A DNA stretch of 41,007 nucleotides from Flavobacteriales bacterium (GTDB taxonomy: Bacteria > Bacteroidota > Bacteroidia > Flavobacteriales_D > Sanyastnellaceae). Numbering within the stretch: position 1 is the stretch's first letter; each line of letters opens with the position of its first letter. The notes under the pieces are model-generated. The model saw only the letters and a list, made by a program, of their open reading frames with translations, searched no databases and was not told the DNA's origin. A program made the translations under genes and the position numbers. Shown here piece after piece: positions 15,667 through 25,133 of this stretch. The DNA lies in assembly GCA_947463065.1 (NCBI GenBank), contig CANHSF010000005.1, positions 1 through 41,007 on the forward strand. The letters run 5' to 3'.

Positions 15667-18600
15667 TCAATGTGTGACCTGTACTTTTTGCTGAGTCCAT
15701 CCGCGATCGGTCGTGATATGCAAATAATACATGCCTGAAGAAAGTTCGGACAGATCGACCGATCGTTCATTCGGTGGGATGATGCGCACCACTTGACCGA
15801 GATGATTGCACAATGCCATGCCTTTGACTTGCACCGAAAGGGGAATATTCCATTGCAAGAGATCATCAGCCGGGTTGGGGTATACGGTTATGGCAGCCGA
15901 TGCGTGCTCGTTTACAGAATCGGTGCAATCGTCATTGATGCCAAATTGATCCCCTCCATAAAAAGAGCCACTGAGAATTTCAACTTGTCCCACAAGGGCG
16001 TTGTTGCTCATAATCTCCGCGAAAATGCCAAGGGCCTCCAGAGGCTCGTTGGACACCAACTCAAGATTGTAGCATCCATCCGGAATGCACACGGGAATCG
16101 AATACGTATTGAACGGTGCAACGGCTTGCTCAAATTCCAAGAGGATTTCATCGCCCTGTGTAATGAGAATGTTCAGAACATCGCTCATATTGTCCAGTTG
16201 AAAGTCGGCGTTGAGGGTTATGATTGCTCCTGTATCATCGCAGTCGGTGTTGTCGATTGCAATGGTTTGGCAATAGGTGTTTTCGCACAAATTGGTGGCA
16301 ATTTCCAAACAAACTTCGTACGTGCCATTTTGCAAATATGTGTATTGGTTCAAGTCGGAAGCGGTTTCAAATGAATTGCCCAGACTCCACATGTAAGCGG
16401 CCACTCCGCCGCCGGTGTAACTCAGATTGTTCAATACTACTTGCCCGGGCAGTTCTGTGGTTTCGTACTCGAAATAGGCTTCGCACGTGCCATCAAAACA
16501 AGTGCTGTTGATGCCGAAGGCTAGTGTAAGGGAATAGGCATCTTGGTAGGTGATGAGCGCATTGTTCAATACCGACGAGCCATTCATCAATAGATCATAG
16601 GATAAACCAGCGCCAGCTAGAATGGGCAAGCACGAGTCAAAACTCAGGGTGTAGCAACCATCAGCCAGGCATTGAACCCACTCGTGGGTCATGAGATTCT
16701 CATCGAAAGATAGAATCTCAGTTAGTGTTTCATTGGTTTCAGTGTTGGTCAACACCACACCGATACAGTTGGTTCCACCGCTATTTATATCGCTCACCAG
16801 AACAAGTCCCACGTTGGTGCACACATTGCATTCGGGCACGATTACTTCAATGTTCAACTCAACATTCGGGCATTCTGCACTGGATGCATTTGCTGTTACC
16901 GCATATACACCGGCTTCATCGAAATGATGCATAATCGATTGATTATCGGTTACCACCTCGTTGCCGAATTGCCATACAATTGGACCCAATGCTGATCCTC
17001 CTGGTATTTCGAATAGGATGTCGCCGCATGTTTGGCCTGGTCCTGACCAAATCGAAAAATTGCAAGGCGTTTCGGCCTCCACAACGATGGTGGTGCAAGC
17101 TTCCAAAACACCGCAAGCATCGGTTTGAATATGACTGCACACCACGTAATCACCAGGTTCGGTGTAGTTGTGCAAGGCGACCCAAGTGGCTTCTAGGGTT
17201 GTTCCGTCACCGAAATCCCAGAACATGGGATATACTTCGGGATTGCCAATGGCAGTGAATTCGAACCACCCTGGCTCAATTTCCACGGCGTTCAGAGCTA
17301 GCGTGCAATCAACACCTTGGCAGTTGCTATTCAGGTTGAATTGCAGTTCCATGGTATAACCGTCGCCGTTACTGCCATAGGTTGTGCCTTCGAGGTTCCA
17401 GTTGCCGCTGGCAGTGTGAGCGAAGTAGGTATTGCCGTCAAACGATTGATTGCCCTGGAATACAAGCGTGTAGCAGTCTTCGGGCAGGCAATGCGAGTAA
17501 TACTGTGCGAACTCTGCACCCACAAAGTTGTATCCTCCCGATGCAACGGCTGAATTGCTGCTATTGTAAAGTGTCCATTCCACTTGATCCATTCCGCCAT
17601 AGCTCGGGTAGGAGGTGAAACTGAATGCGACCATGTCACAATCCAAGGTACAATCGCCATTTACCGAAATCAATATTTCATAGCCATAGTTGCCCGCGTT
17701 GTTAATTGCGTCGATGCTGATGATGTCGGCTTGGCTACCAATGATAGGTGTTACAGCATTCAGATCAAAAGGCGAGTTGGTCATGGCGGTAATCAGGTAA
17801 CAGCCATTTTCGAGGCATACGTTGTGGTCATAATACGGATCATTGACGCTGTATTGTGCCATGCCCGATTCGATTGCTTCCATATCTGAGGCATTGTAGA
17901 TATTCCAGGCCAAAAAGCTTGGTCCGCCCTCGTTGATGAAACTGTCGAAACCGAATGAGAGTTCGGTACAGGTGGTGCAGTTGTTGATCTCAACTTCCTC
18001 GCAAACCTCGACGGGGTTTTCGCAGCCCTCGCCCTCATACCAGGCGCAAATGGGATACACCCCGTTTTGCAATTCTAATGTAATGACATGGCCGATCATA
18101 CCGGTCTCAACACCTCCGATGGACCAGTGGATTTCGGCATTGGGCGAAGAGGATGAGGCCTGCAATATGGCCAGTCCGCAGACGGTGGGTATTTGCTCGA
18201 TGTTTAAGCTGCAGGTTTCAGGACAGTTGACCAATATGGTTTCGCACAGCTCTACGGCTTCGGGACAATAATCTGAACTGTAAAGAGCGCACACCTCGTA
18301 TTCACCGCTCGCAGCATATTCGTGCGAGCTGAAGTGGCCGCCATCTGCAATGGTGCCATCCCCGTAATTCCATAATACCGATTCTCCAGGAGTTAATTCG
18401 CCGACCTCAAAATTCCAAGTTGAACAGGCGTTGCTTTCAGCGGCATACATGGAAGTTGGGCACACAATGGTGTTGAAACAGTCTTCAATCGTTACCACTG
18501 CGTAAAGCGTGATGTTATTGGGACACGTTCCATCGCTGATCAAGGCTGTTACCGTATACACGCCCGGTGTATCATAGTAGTGATCGGCTACTGTGGTTGC

Positions 18601-19914
18601 CGTTGTGGTGGATGGGCCATCGCCAAAATTCCAACTCACCGGCGCATTGTTTGGGTTGTTGCCGCCTTCGAAATGGACATGTCCGCATTGCGATTCATAG
18701 GTCAAATAGAGTTCGCCAACACAATCCCCATTGCCTGTTCCCCCGCATGGAGCAACAGCGATGGTGGTGCACAATTCGATACCGTCTTGACAGTAGGCGT
18801 TCCATGCTTGCACACAAACTTGGTAAACACCCAACGAGTCGTAAACATGCGATACATTGTTTTGACCCACTGCACCGGCGCCATCACCAAAGTCCCATAC
18901 GATATTGCCAAATGCACCCATGTTGTTGACATGAAAAACATAGCCGTGACAACCGTTAGGCTCAACGGAAATAATATCTGGGCAGTTGCTGTTTGAACAA
19001 TCGGGAGCCTCAAGTTCGATGCAAATGGTGGTGGAGCTTTCGCACGTGGCGCTTGCATGGGCCAAGCATATTTGATGCGGACCGGGCGTTTCGAATACCA
19101 CAGACCAATCTGCAGAAGTGCTTTCTATGGCATCGTCAACAAACCAATAATTGGCACCGGACTCTTGTCCATTGTGCGATAGGCTGTAATGCCCGCAAAG
19201 GTCTCCCGGAGCAATGATAATCTCGTTGGGACAACCGCTGTTGTTGGGCACCGTATTCATTTCAATAGCAATGCAGGTATCGGATACACATACGGGAATG
19301 TCACCGTCGTAAAGGGCTTGAAACAAACATACCTCGTATGTGCCATTGGCGGTATAGGTGTGTGCGGGAGCAAAGCCTTGGGTGTTGGTGTTATCGCCAT
19401 AATCCCAAGCAAACAAGCTAGTGAATCCAGTGGTGGGTGTGCTGTTGTTGGTCACGGCAAGCACGCCATCATCTTGAACAGTAGGAATAAAAGAAGCTTG
19501 GCATGCGATGCTTTCCAAAGAAACACAGAAGCCAAAGGAGAAGGGAATGTTTTGCGAGGTTTGGAAGATGTTGAAGCTGGAGGTGTTCTCGCCAATCACC
19601 TCGAAAGATTGAAGGTGCTGGGCTGTTCCAAATCCTGCGGTATAACTGAATGTGGTAAAATAACATCCTTCGGGCAAGCACAGTTCATGGGTGAGTGTGC
19701 TGGGCGCTCCGTTGAGCGAAATGGTGCCTTGCGATTGTATTTCCTCCATTTCATTGTATATCGTATAATTCACGGTATTGACAATTTGGGCAACACAGCA
19801 AGTGGTGAATTGAAATGCAGCGGGCAGTGAGCCATCTGGACATTGAGCAGAAGCCGGACGATGGAGGCCACACAAAAATGCAATGCTCAGAAGAGATAGG
19901 AGGAGGTGTTTCAT
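15667..19914 (-). CDS. giant PKD-repeat secreted protein with T9SS type A sorting domain
   Basis: I chose ATG 19914, which starts a signal peptide (MKHLLLSLLSIAFLCG..ASAQ); the frame extends to a TTG at 19971 without leader character. The 1415-residue protein is a T9SS cargo: the final 75 residues (from 'ITVYPNPADD', 1342) are a type A sorting domain with 'LSSGMYYLHI'. PKD-type sandwiches are marked by 'DYGD' (171), 'DFGDG' (341), 'NFGDG' (429), 'NYGDG' (516), 'DFGDG' (900) and weaker copies near 257, 598, 982 and 1177. Between them are five copies of a different Cys-containing module. Cys is unusually frequent, mostly paired, suggesting disulfides outside the cell. No catalytic domain is visible. 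Likely a surface-attached or secreted adhesin or matrix protein; the ligand is unknown. Confidence 0.9.
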   Translation of the reverse strand: MKHLLLSLLSIAFLCGLHRPASAQCPDGSLPAAFQFTTCCVAQIVNTVNYTIYNEMEEIQSQGTISLNGAPSTLTHELCLPEGCYFTTFSYTAGFGTAQHLQSFEVIGENTSSFNIFQTSQNIPFSFGFCVSLESIACQASFIPTVQDDGVLAVTNNSTPTTGFTSLFAWDYGDNTNTQGFAPAHTYTANGTYEVCLFQALYDGDIPVCVSDTCIAIEMNTVPNNSGCPNEIIIAPGDLCGHYSLSHNGQESGANYWFVDDAIESTSADWSVVFETPGPHQICLAHASATCESSTTICIELEAPDCSNSNCPDIISVEPNGCHGYVFHVNNMGAFGNIVWDFGDGAGAVGQNNVSHVYDSLGVYQVCVQAWNAYCQDGIELCTTIAVAPCGGTGNGDCVGELYLTYESQCGHVHFEGGNNPNNAPVSWNFGDGPSTTTATTVADHYYDTPGVYTVTALISDGTCPNNITLYAVVTIEDCFNTIVCPTSMYAAESNACSTWNFEVGELTPGESVLWNYGDGTIADGGHFSSHEYAASGEYEVCALYSSDYCPEAVELCETILVNCPETCSLNIEQIPTVCGLAILQASSSSPNAEIHWSIGGVETGMIGHVITLELQNGVYPICAWYEGEGCENPVEVCEEVEINNCTTCTELSFGFDSFINEGGPSFLAWNIYNASDMEAIESGMAQYSVNDPYYDHNVCLENGCYLITAMTNSPFDLNAVTPIIGSQADIISIDAINNAGNYGYEILISVNGDCTLDCDMVAFSFTSYPSYGGMDQVEWTLYNSSNSAVASGGYNFVGAEFAQYYSHCLPEDCYTLVFQGNQSFDGNTYFAHTASGNWNLEGTTYGSNGDGYTMELQFNLNSNCQGVDCTLALNAVEIEPGWFEFTAIGNPEVYPMFWDFGDGTTLEATWVALHNYTEPGDYVVCSHIQTDACGVLEACTTIVVEAETPCNFSIWSGPGQTCGDILFEIPGGSALGPIVWQFGNEVVTDNQSIMHHFDEAGVYAVTANASSAECPNVELNIEVIVPECNVCTNVGLVLVSDINSGGTNCIGVVLTNTETNETLTEILSFDENLMTHEWVQCLADGCYTLSFDSCLPILAGAGLSYDLLMNGSSVLNNALITYQDAYSLTLAFGINSTCFDGTCEAYFEYETTELPGQVVLNNLSYTGGGVAAYMWSLGNSFETASDLNQYTYLQNGTYEVCLEIATNLCENTYCQTIAIDNTDCDDTGAIITLNADFQLDNMSDVLNILITQGDEILLEFEQAVAPFNTYSIPVCIPDGCYNLELVSNEPLEALGIFAEIMSNNALVGQVEILSGSFYGGDQFGINDDCTDSVNEHASAAITVYPNPADDLLQWNIPLSVQVKGMALCNHLGQVVRIIPPNERSVDLSELSSGMYYLHITTDRGWTQQKVQVTH
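15916..19797 (-). repeat. five copies of a Cys-bearing ~100-residue module within the T9SS cargo
   Basis: Each copy contains a C-[LI]-x-x-[GD]-C-Y core preceded by 'W-x-[IL]-Y-N' or an equivalent strand and followed by a second Cys about 45-60 residues later. Cores are at protein residues 79-85 (CLPEGCY), 700-706 (CLENGCY), 809-815 (CLPEDCY), 1082-1088 (CLADGCY) and 1276-1282 (CIPDGCY). Approximate module spans on DNA are 19797-19525, 17964-17641, 17640-17311, 16827-16483 and 16233-15916. The copies are diverged in DNA, so this is an old protein-level duplication. Confidence 0.75.
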
Positions 19915-20058
19915 TGGTTTTGGTCTTGGTAAAGTAAGGACGCAACACTGGTTTAAATGGTTGCAATCCAATTTTATAGTGCATTTCGAAACGTCGATCG
20001 AGGACGAATGGAAAGAAGCCTTTTCTGTCTTTGGTCAACGCAGAATAGAGGGCCTCGC

Positions 20059-20586
20059 TCAAACAAAGCGTGGATCAATCTCCATAATGTGGCCACAATT
20101 TTTGCACGTTCGCATTGCTTCACTACCATAAAAGGCCTTGAATTTGGGCAAAAAATCCTTTTCCACATCGTGCAATTCAAAGCGATAATCTTGCAATTGG
20201 TGATTGCATTTTTCACAATACCACTGCAAGCCATCGATCATGCCGGTGCCCTTGCGCTTGCGTTCGATCACCAAGCCCACCGTGTCTGGGCCTCTGCGCG
20301 GTTGATGTGGAGTATTTGCGGGCAATAAAAACATTTCTCCTTCGCGTATGGTTATGGTCACCGCTTTGCCATCTTCCTGAATACCGACTTCGATGTCACC
20401 TTTGATTTGGTAAAAAAGCTCTTCGGACTCGTTGAAGTGGTAATCCTTGCGGGCATTGGGGCCGCCCACAATCATCACCAAATAGTCGCCGCTCTCTTTG
20501 TAAAGATTTTTATTGCCTACAGGTGGTTTGAGCAAATCGCTGTTTTCTTCGATCCATTTGTGGAGGTTAAAGGGACGTGTGATCAT
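20059..20586 (-). CDS. 3-hydroxyanthranilate 3,4-dioxygenase
   Basis: This cupin enzyme opens the ring of 3-hydroxyanthranilate with O2 to the precursor of quinolinate, in the kynurenine route to NAD. All functional residues known from the bacterial enzyme are visible, each one position lower than in the Cupriavidus numbering: iron ligands His50, Glu56, His94; substrate Arg46 and Arg98; and the second rubredoxin-like iron site Cys124, Cys127, Cys161, Cys164 (CEKC and CKNC). The 175-residue length is typical of bacterial members. It lies 15 bases after the GGGP synthase gene in the same direction, an unrelated pathway, so the two are probably just co-transcribed. Kynurenine 3-monooxygenase is encoded 17 kb away in this window. 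Confidence 0.96.
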   Translation of the reverse strand: MITRPFNLHKWIEENSDLLKPPVGNKNLYKESGDYLVMIVGGPNARKDYHFNESEELFYQIKGDIEVGIQEDGKAVTITIREGEMFLLPANTPHQPRRGPDTVGLVIERKRKGTGMIDGLQWYCEKCNHQLQDYRFELHDVEKDFLPKFKAFYGSEAMRTCKNCGHIMEIDPRFV

Positions 20587-20601
20587 GTCAGAAGAATGTA
20601 T

Positions 20602-21366
20602 TTATGCATTGAGTAAACTATCTTTTTTGGCTTTGCTGAGGTCGAATAGGACATCGGTATTTTGCTCTGCTGCCGTGCCTACAACAAGCACATCAGCACC
20701 CGCGGCGTAGGCCCGTTGCGCATCTTCGTAGGTTCTGATGCCACCACCTACAATGATAGGGAGATCTGTGATTTTTCTGACCGCTTCGATCATGGCGGGG
20801 TTGACTTGTACATCGGCACCGCTTCCGCCGTCCAAATAGAACAATCTAAGCCCAAGCATTTCGCCAGCCATTACAGTCACTGCCGCGATCTCCGGTTTAT
20901 TGTTGGGAATGGGCATCGTTTGACTGATGTAAGAGGCTGTTGTGGGTGTGCCGCAATCGACCAACAAATAGCCCGTAGGCAATGTTTCCAATCCGCAGGC
21001 ACGTATGCGCGGTGCTGCACTGACCTGCTGACCAATCAAAAGTTCAGCATTTCGCCCAGAAATCAAAGACAACATCAACAAGGCATCGGCCTGTGCGGAC
21101 ACTTGTTGTGCACTGCCGGGAAAAAGCACGATCGGCAATTGAGATGCCGCGCGGATGGAGCTCAGCGTGTTTTCAAGTTGATCAGAAGAGAGCAAGCTGC
21201 CGCCAACAAATAGAAAATCCACTGCGCAGGAGGCCGCAACATCCAAAGTCATTTTCAATTGCCGCGAGTCGGTACATTTATCGGGGTCCAATAGCAGCGC
21301 CAGTGCCTTTTGCTGGTGGCTGCGAATGTGATGGATATGTCGCTCAACGGGCTTCAATGCCTCCAA
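20602..21366 (-). CDS. geranylgeranylglyceryl/heptaprenylglyceryl phosphate synthase, group II
   Basis: GGGPS joins a polyprenyl diphosphate to glycerol-1-phosphate, an ether-lipid step better known from archaea; group II members are regular in Bacteroidota. The 254-residue TIM barrel has 'ALALLLDPDK' (21-30) with the essential DPDK, 'VDFLFVGGSLLS', 'FYLDGGSGA' and the phosphate-binding 'IIVGGGIRTYEDA' and 'ADVLVVGTA'. There is no ATG in frame between the upstream TAA and the conserved region, so a non-ATG start is needed: TTG at 21366 (used here) or TTG at 21357. It follows the uvrD-like gene by 122 bases and precedes the dioxygenase by 15. The lipid product in this lineage is not established. 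Confidence 0.93.
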   Translation of the reverse strand: MEALKPVERHIHHIRSHQQKALALLLDPDKCTDSRQLKMTLDVAASCAVDFLFVGGSLLSSDQLENTLSSIRAASQLPIVLFPGSAQQVSAQADALLMLSLISGRNAELLIGQQVSAAPRIRACGLETLPTGYLLVDCGTPTTASYISQTMPIPNNKPEIAAVTVMAGEMLGLRLFYLDGGSGADVQVNPAMIEAVRKITDLPIIVGGGIRTYEDAQRAYAAGADVLVVGTAAEQNTDVLFDLSKAKKDSLLNA

Positions 21367-21371
21367 AGATA
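21364..21371 (-). promoter_or_regulatory. -7 box overlapping the GGGP synthase start
   Basis: TATCTTTG on the minus strand is an exact TAnnTTTG match. Its last three bases are the TTG codon at 21366. If it is a working promoter, transcription would begin near 21358, making TTG 21357 the first codon of a leaderless message. Confidence 0.35.
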
Positions 21372-21488
21372 AGGGAGATATTGAAACAATCGAGTGGGTT
21401 TACCACCGCTGAAGGCAGCAGACAAAACCAACCGGTTGTTTCGTGTTTTCCTATGGCCAAGATCTGCCAGAACATTTTCAAACAAGAT

Positions 21489-23846
21489 TTAGCCCATGAC
21501 CTTGAGCTTAGCAAATCGCAACAGAAGTTGTTTTTGCCCCTCTTTTGGGAAGAATATGGTTGCCTTAACATCGGGAGCTTGGCCATCCAAAGCGATGACC
21601 TTGCCTTTTCCAAACTTGTCGTGCATCACTTCGGCACCCACGATTATTTCCTCAGCACTCGAGTATTCACCAGAAGGAATTGCTGGTGCTGACGTGGATA
21701 CTTTTTTGAAGTTGCGCGGAGGAGCAATCGGCGAAGGAGGTGGCTCGTTGCGGGCACTTGGAGCTGAAGCGGCAGCTGGGGATGTTGTTGGTTTTTGCGA
21801 AAAGCGGTTGTTGACACCAAAGAAATGCGAGCGCTCTTGGTCAAAACGAGTTGAGCTAGGGCGCTGTGTTTCTTCGGGCATTTCGAGGAAGCGTTCGTCG
21901 ATTTCCTCGATGAATCGGCTGGGTTCGCAGTGGCTGATTTGTCCCCAACGATAGCGGGTTAAAGCGTACGAAAGTGTGGCTTTTTTCTCGGCTCTTGTCA
22001 ATGCCACATAGAACAGACGTCTTTCTTCCTCCATTTCTTCCCGCGAATTGAGCGACAGTTGGGAGGGAAATAGGTTTTCTTCAAGTCCAACAATATTGAC
22101 ATACGGGAACTCCAGGCCTTTGCTGGCATGAATGGTCATGAGACTCACACGATCGTTGTCTTCGCCTTTGTCTTGATCTGCATCGGTGAGCAAAGCCACG
22201 TCGATGAGGAAATCACTCAGGGTGTGAATTTGCAGCGGGTTGGCGTCATCCAGTCGGTCACTGAACTCTTTCATACCATTGAGCAACTCTTGAATGTTTT
22301 CGTAACGGGCTACTCCTTCGGGGGTGCGATCGCTGTATAGTTCCTTCAAGAGGCCACTTTCCGATGCAATTTGATGGCCGAGATCATAGGCATTGCGCAC
22401 ATCCAGCGCAACACGGAAACTCTTAATGAGGGTGATGAATTCTTGAATCTTATTCCATGTAGCTCCATTGATGCCCAACTCGGGCGAACGTTCCAACATG
22501 TCCCAAATGCCCAAGTTCTTCTCAGTTGCACCGACCACAATCTTTTGCACTGTGGTATCGCCAATGCCGCGCTTGGGATAGTTGATAACCCGTTTCATGG
22601 CCTCCTCATCATTTGGGTTGCAAGCCAATCTGAAATACGAAATCAAATCTTTGATCTCTTTGCGTTGGTAAAAACTGAGCCCACCATAAATGCGGTAAGG
22701 GATATTCAGTTTGCGCAGCGCTTCCTCGAAGGAACGGCTCTGGGCATTGGTGCGATATAGAATGGCGAAATCGGAGGGTGCTGCTCCATTTTGTTGACGC
22801 AAGTAGAAGATTTGATTGGCCACAAATTGGCCTTCATCGTTGTCTGTTGCGGCTTTATGCACTTTGATTTTGTCCCCTTCGTCGTTGGAAGTCCAAACGT
22901 CTTTTTTGATCTGTTCCTTGTTGTTGGATATGATCGAGTTAGCGGCATTAACTATTGTCTTTGTGCTGCGGTAATTCTGCTCGAGTTTGTAAATGCTGAA
23001 CTCGTCGTAAATGCCATATTCCTTCTGAAAATTCAGAATGTTTTGAATATTGGCGCCGCGGAAAGCGTAGATACTTTGCGCGTCATCGCCTACAACACAA
23101 ATGTTGGCGTGGCGGGCAGCAAGTTGCTTGACAATCAGGTATTGCGCAAAATTGGTATCCTGATACTCATCCACCAATATGTACTGGAATTTTTCCTGAT
23201 ACTTGAGCAGAATCGAAGGGAAGTCACGCAGCAGCACGTTGGTTTTGAACAGCAGGTCATCAAAATCCATGGCTCCTGCTTTGAATAGTCGCAAGTCGTA
23301 TTGTGCAAAAATCTCACCCAATCGCGGTTTTCCACTCATGCGATCTTCCGCCATGAGGTCGGAATTGTTGATGTAATCTTGAGAGGAGATGAGGTTGTTT
23401 TTTGCGCTGGAAATGCGGTTGTAAACGATACCGGGTTTGTAGGTTTTATCGTCGAGATTAAATTCTTTGATGATGTCCTTGACCAGATTCTTGGCGTCTG
23501 CGGTGTCGTAAATGGTGAAATTACGCGGATAGTTGATGTGCTCAGACTCGATTCGAAGAATACGCGCGAAGATGGAGTGGAAGGTCCCCATCCAAATGTC
23601 TTTGGAATGCGTTTCACCGATCAGATCTCCGATGCGGTGCTTCATCTCTTTGGCGGCTTTATTGGTAAAAGTCAGCGAAAGAATATTGAAGGGATCCACA
23701 CCATTTTGGATGAGGTGAGCAATGCGAAAAGTGAGGACCCTTGTTTTACCAGATCCTGCACCAGCGATCACCATCATGGGGCCGTTGATTTGTGCGGCAG
23801 CAGCGCGCTGTGCGTCGTTGAGTTGAGATAATAAGTCGTGTACCAT
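21489..23846 (-). CDS. UvrD/PcrA-type ATP-dependent DNA helicase (SF1)
   Basis: A 785-residue 3'-5' superfamily 1A helicase acting in repair and replication-fork upkeep. It has the Q-motif region 'LSQLNDAQRAAAA', Walker A GAGSGKT (29-35), 'LTFTNKAAKEMKHR' (motif Ia), 'ILVDEYQDTN' (motif II), 'GDDAQSIYAFRGA' (motif III), 'LEQNYRST' (motif IV), 'VSLMTIHASKGLEF' (motif V) and 'RRLFYVALTRAEKK' (motif VI). The C-terminal 120 residues are Pro/Ser-rich and then form a small domain with 'GAEVMHDKFGKGKVIAL', the Tudor-like end of PcrA that contacts RNA polymerase. It heads a minus-strand run with GGGP synthase and the dioxygenase. Confidence 0.96.
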   Translation of the reverse strand: MVHDLLSQLNDAQRAAAAQINGPMMVIAGAGSGKTRVLTFRIAHLIQNGVDPFNILSLTFTNKAAKEMKHRIGDLIGETHSKDIWMGTFHSIFARILRIESEHINYPRNFTIYDTADAKNLVKDIIKEFNLDDKTYKPGIVYNRISSAKNNLISSQDYINNSDLMAEDRMSGKPRLGEIFAQYDLRLFKAGAMDFDDLLFKTNVLLRDFPSILLKYQEKFQYILVDEYQDTNFAQYLIVKQLAARHANICVVGDDAQSIYAFRGANIQNILNFQKEYGIYDEFSIYKLEQNYRSTKTIVNAANSIISNNKEQIKKDVWTSNDEGDKIKVHKAATDNDEGQFVANQIFYLRQQNGAAPSDFAILYRTNAQSRSFEEALRKLNIPYRIYGGLSFYQRKEIKDLISYFRLACNPNDEEAMKRVINYPKRGIGDTTVQKIVVGATEKNLGIWDMLERSPELGINGATWNKIQEFITLIKSFRVALDVRNAYDLGHQIASESGLLKELYSDRTPEGVARYENIQELLNGMKEFSDRLDDANPLQIHTLSDFLIDVALLTDADQDKGEDNDRVSLMTIHASKGLEFPYVNIVGLEENLFPSQLSLNSREEMEEERRLFYVALTRAEKKATLSYALTRYRWGQISHCEPSRFIEEIDERFLEMPEETQRPSSTRFDQERSHFFGVNNRFSQKPTTSPAAASAPSARNEPPPSPIAPPRNFKKVSTSAPAIPSGEYSSAEEIIVGAEVMHDKFGKGKVIALDGQAPDVKATIFFPKEGQKQLLLRFAKLKVMG

Positions 23847-23862
23847 TGGTCAATTGCGGCCA

Positions 23863-23890
23863 CGAAGATATATCGCTTTACACGCGCTAA
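23863..23890 (-). promoter_or_regulatory. probable promoter of the uvrD-like gene
   Basis: TTA (23890-23888), 17 bases, TATCTTCG (23870-23863) on the minus strand; each element is one base from TTG-N17-TAnnTTTG. It ends 16 bases before the ATG at 23846. Confidence 0.45.
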
Positions 23891-23932
23891 GTTCTATTGT
23901 CAGTAAGATTAGAAAAAACTTCCTGCGACGTT

Positions 23933-25000
23933 CTATTGGGCATTGCCCAATTGTTTGAGGTGCACCACATGCGATCGAACTGCTTGCAAAACGGTACGAT
24001 GTGCATTGTACTGCACACCAAACTGGGTACACATTTCTTGAACAATTTTACTCAATTCGGGATAGTGGATGTGAGAAATCCGAGGAAACAAATGATGCTC
24101 CACTTGAAAGTTGAGGCCTCCAGTGAACCAAGAAACAATTTTGTTGTTCATAGCAAAATTGCTCGTGGTGTTGATTTGCTGCACGGCCCAGTCGCTATCC
24201 AAATGTTGTCGGCTTTTGAGATTGTCGTAAAAAGTAGTTTCTTCCACAACATGTGCGAGTTGAAACACAACAGCAATCACAATTCCACACACCAACAGGG
24301 TGGTGACGTAACCAATGAGCATCGGCACCAAACCCACCATGTAGATGGGCAATGCCACAAATACTCCAAGATAACCCACTTTGGTCAACCAAAAACTGAT
24401 GTGCTGCCCAACCGTGTATTTTTTGATTTTTGTGACACCGATTTTGCCGGAAAAGTATTTTTTGTAGTCGAAGTAATAGACCCAAAAGAAATAATTGGTG
24501 GCGTACAACAAAAAGGCGTAGATGTGCTGGTATTTGTGGAACGAGCGCTTTTCTTGCTGCGGCGATACACGAAGCACTGGAGTGATGTCGATGTCATCGT
24601 CTACGCCAACTACATTCGTGAAATTGTGATGCACCATATTGTGCTTTGTTTTCCACAAATGCACATCACCGCCCATTACATTGAGGCTGTGTCCCATCAA
24701 GTTGTTTAGCCAAGGGTAACGCGAATAACTGCCATGCGCACTATCGTGCATGACATTGAATCCGATGCCGGCCAAAGTCAATCCCAAAACGGCGCAAAGA
24801 ACGATGCTCACATACCAAACCGGTGTAAAAAACACTAGGGTGACATAAGATGCAATGAGTGCACTGATTAGAACAGCCGATTTGATGTGAATGCGCCAAT
24901 CGCCCCAACGGTTTTTGCCTGATTTTTCGAAGTATTGGTCAACTCTGTTGGTGAGTTCATTGAAAAAACTAAATTCTTTTTCCGTGGTTGTTTGTGCCAT
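23933..25000 (-). CDS. membrane fatty acid desaturase (acyl-CoA/front-end type)
   Basis: A 355-residue integral membrane di-iron desaturase. The three histidine boxes are HDSAH (85-89), HNMVHH (120-125) and QVEHH (near 307), with four membrane segments between. The Gln-initiated third box is typical of front-end (delta-5/6, linoleoyl-CoA-like) desaturases; no fused cytochrome b5 domain is present, as usual for bacterial forms. It would introduce a cis double bond into membrane fatty acids using an external ferredoxin or cytochrome. It stands alone between the helicase and the peroxidase gene. Regiospecificity cannot be read from the sequence. Confidence 0.92.
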   Translation of the reverse strand: MAQTTTEKEFSFFNELTNRVDQYFEKSGKNRWGDWRIHIKSAVLISALIASYVTLVFFTPVWYVSIVLCAVLGLTLAGIGFNVMHDSAHGSYSRYPWLNNLMGHSLNVMGGDVHLWKTKHNMVHHNFTNVVGVDDDIDITPVLRVSPQQEKRSFHKYQHIYAFLLYATNYFFWVYYFDYKKYFSGKIGVTKIKKYTVGQHISFWLTKVGYLGVFVALPIYMVGLVPMLIGYVTTLLVCGIVIAVVFQLAHVVEETTFYDNLKSRQHLDSDWAVQQINTTSNFAMNNKIVSWFTGGLNFQVEHHLFPRISHIHYPELSKIVQEMCTQFGVQYNAHRTVLQAVRSHVVHLKQLGNAQ

Positions 25001-25133
25001 TTTTGACGATTATCTGCTGAACAAAATTTTCCTACCAATCATTATGGTGCTGCAATTTACAACACTTTTGTCTTTGACAGTGCTTTTTTATTCTCAACAA
25101 ACACGCGCTGAAACCAAAATCGATCGGAATTTT

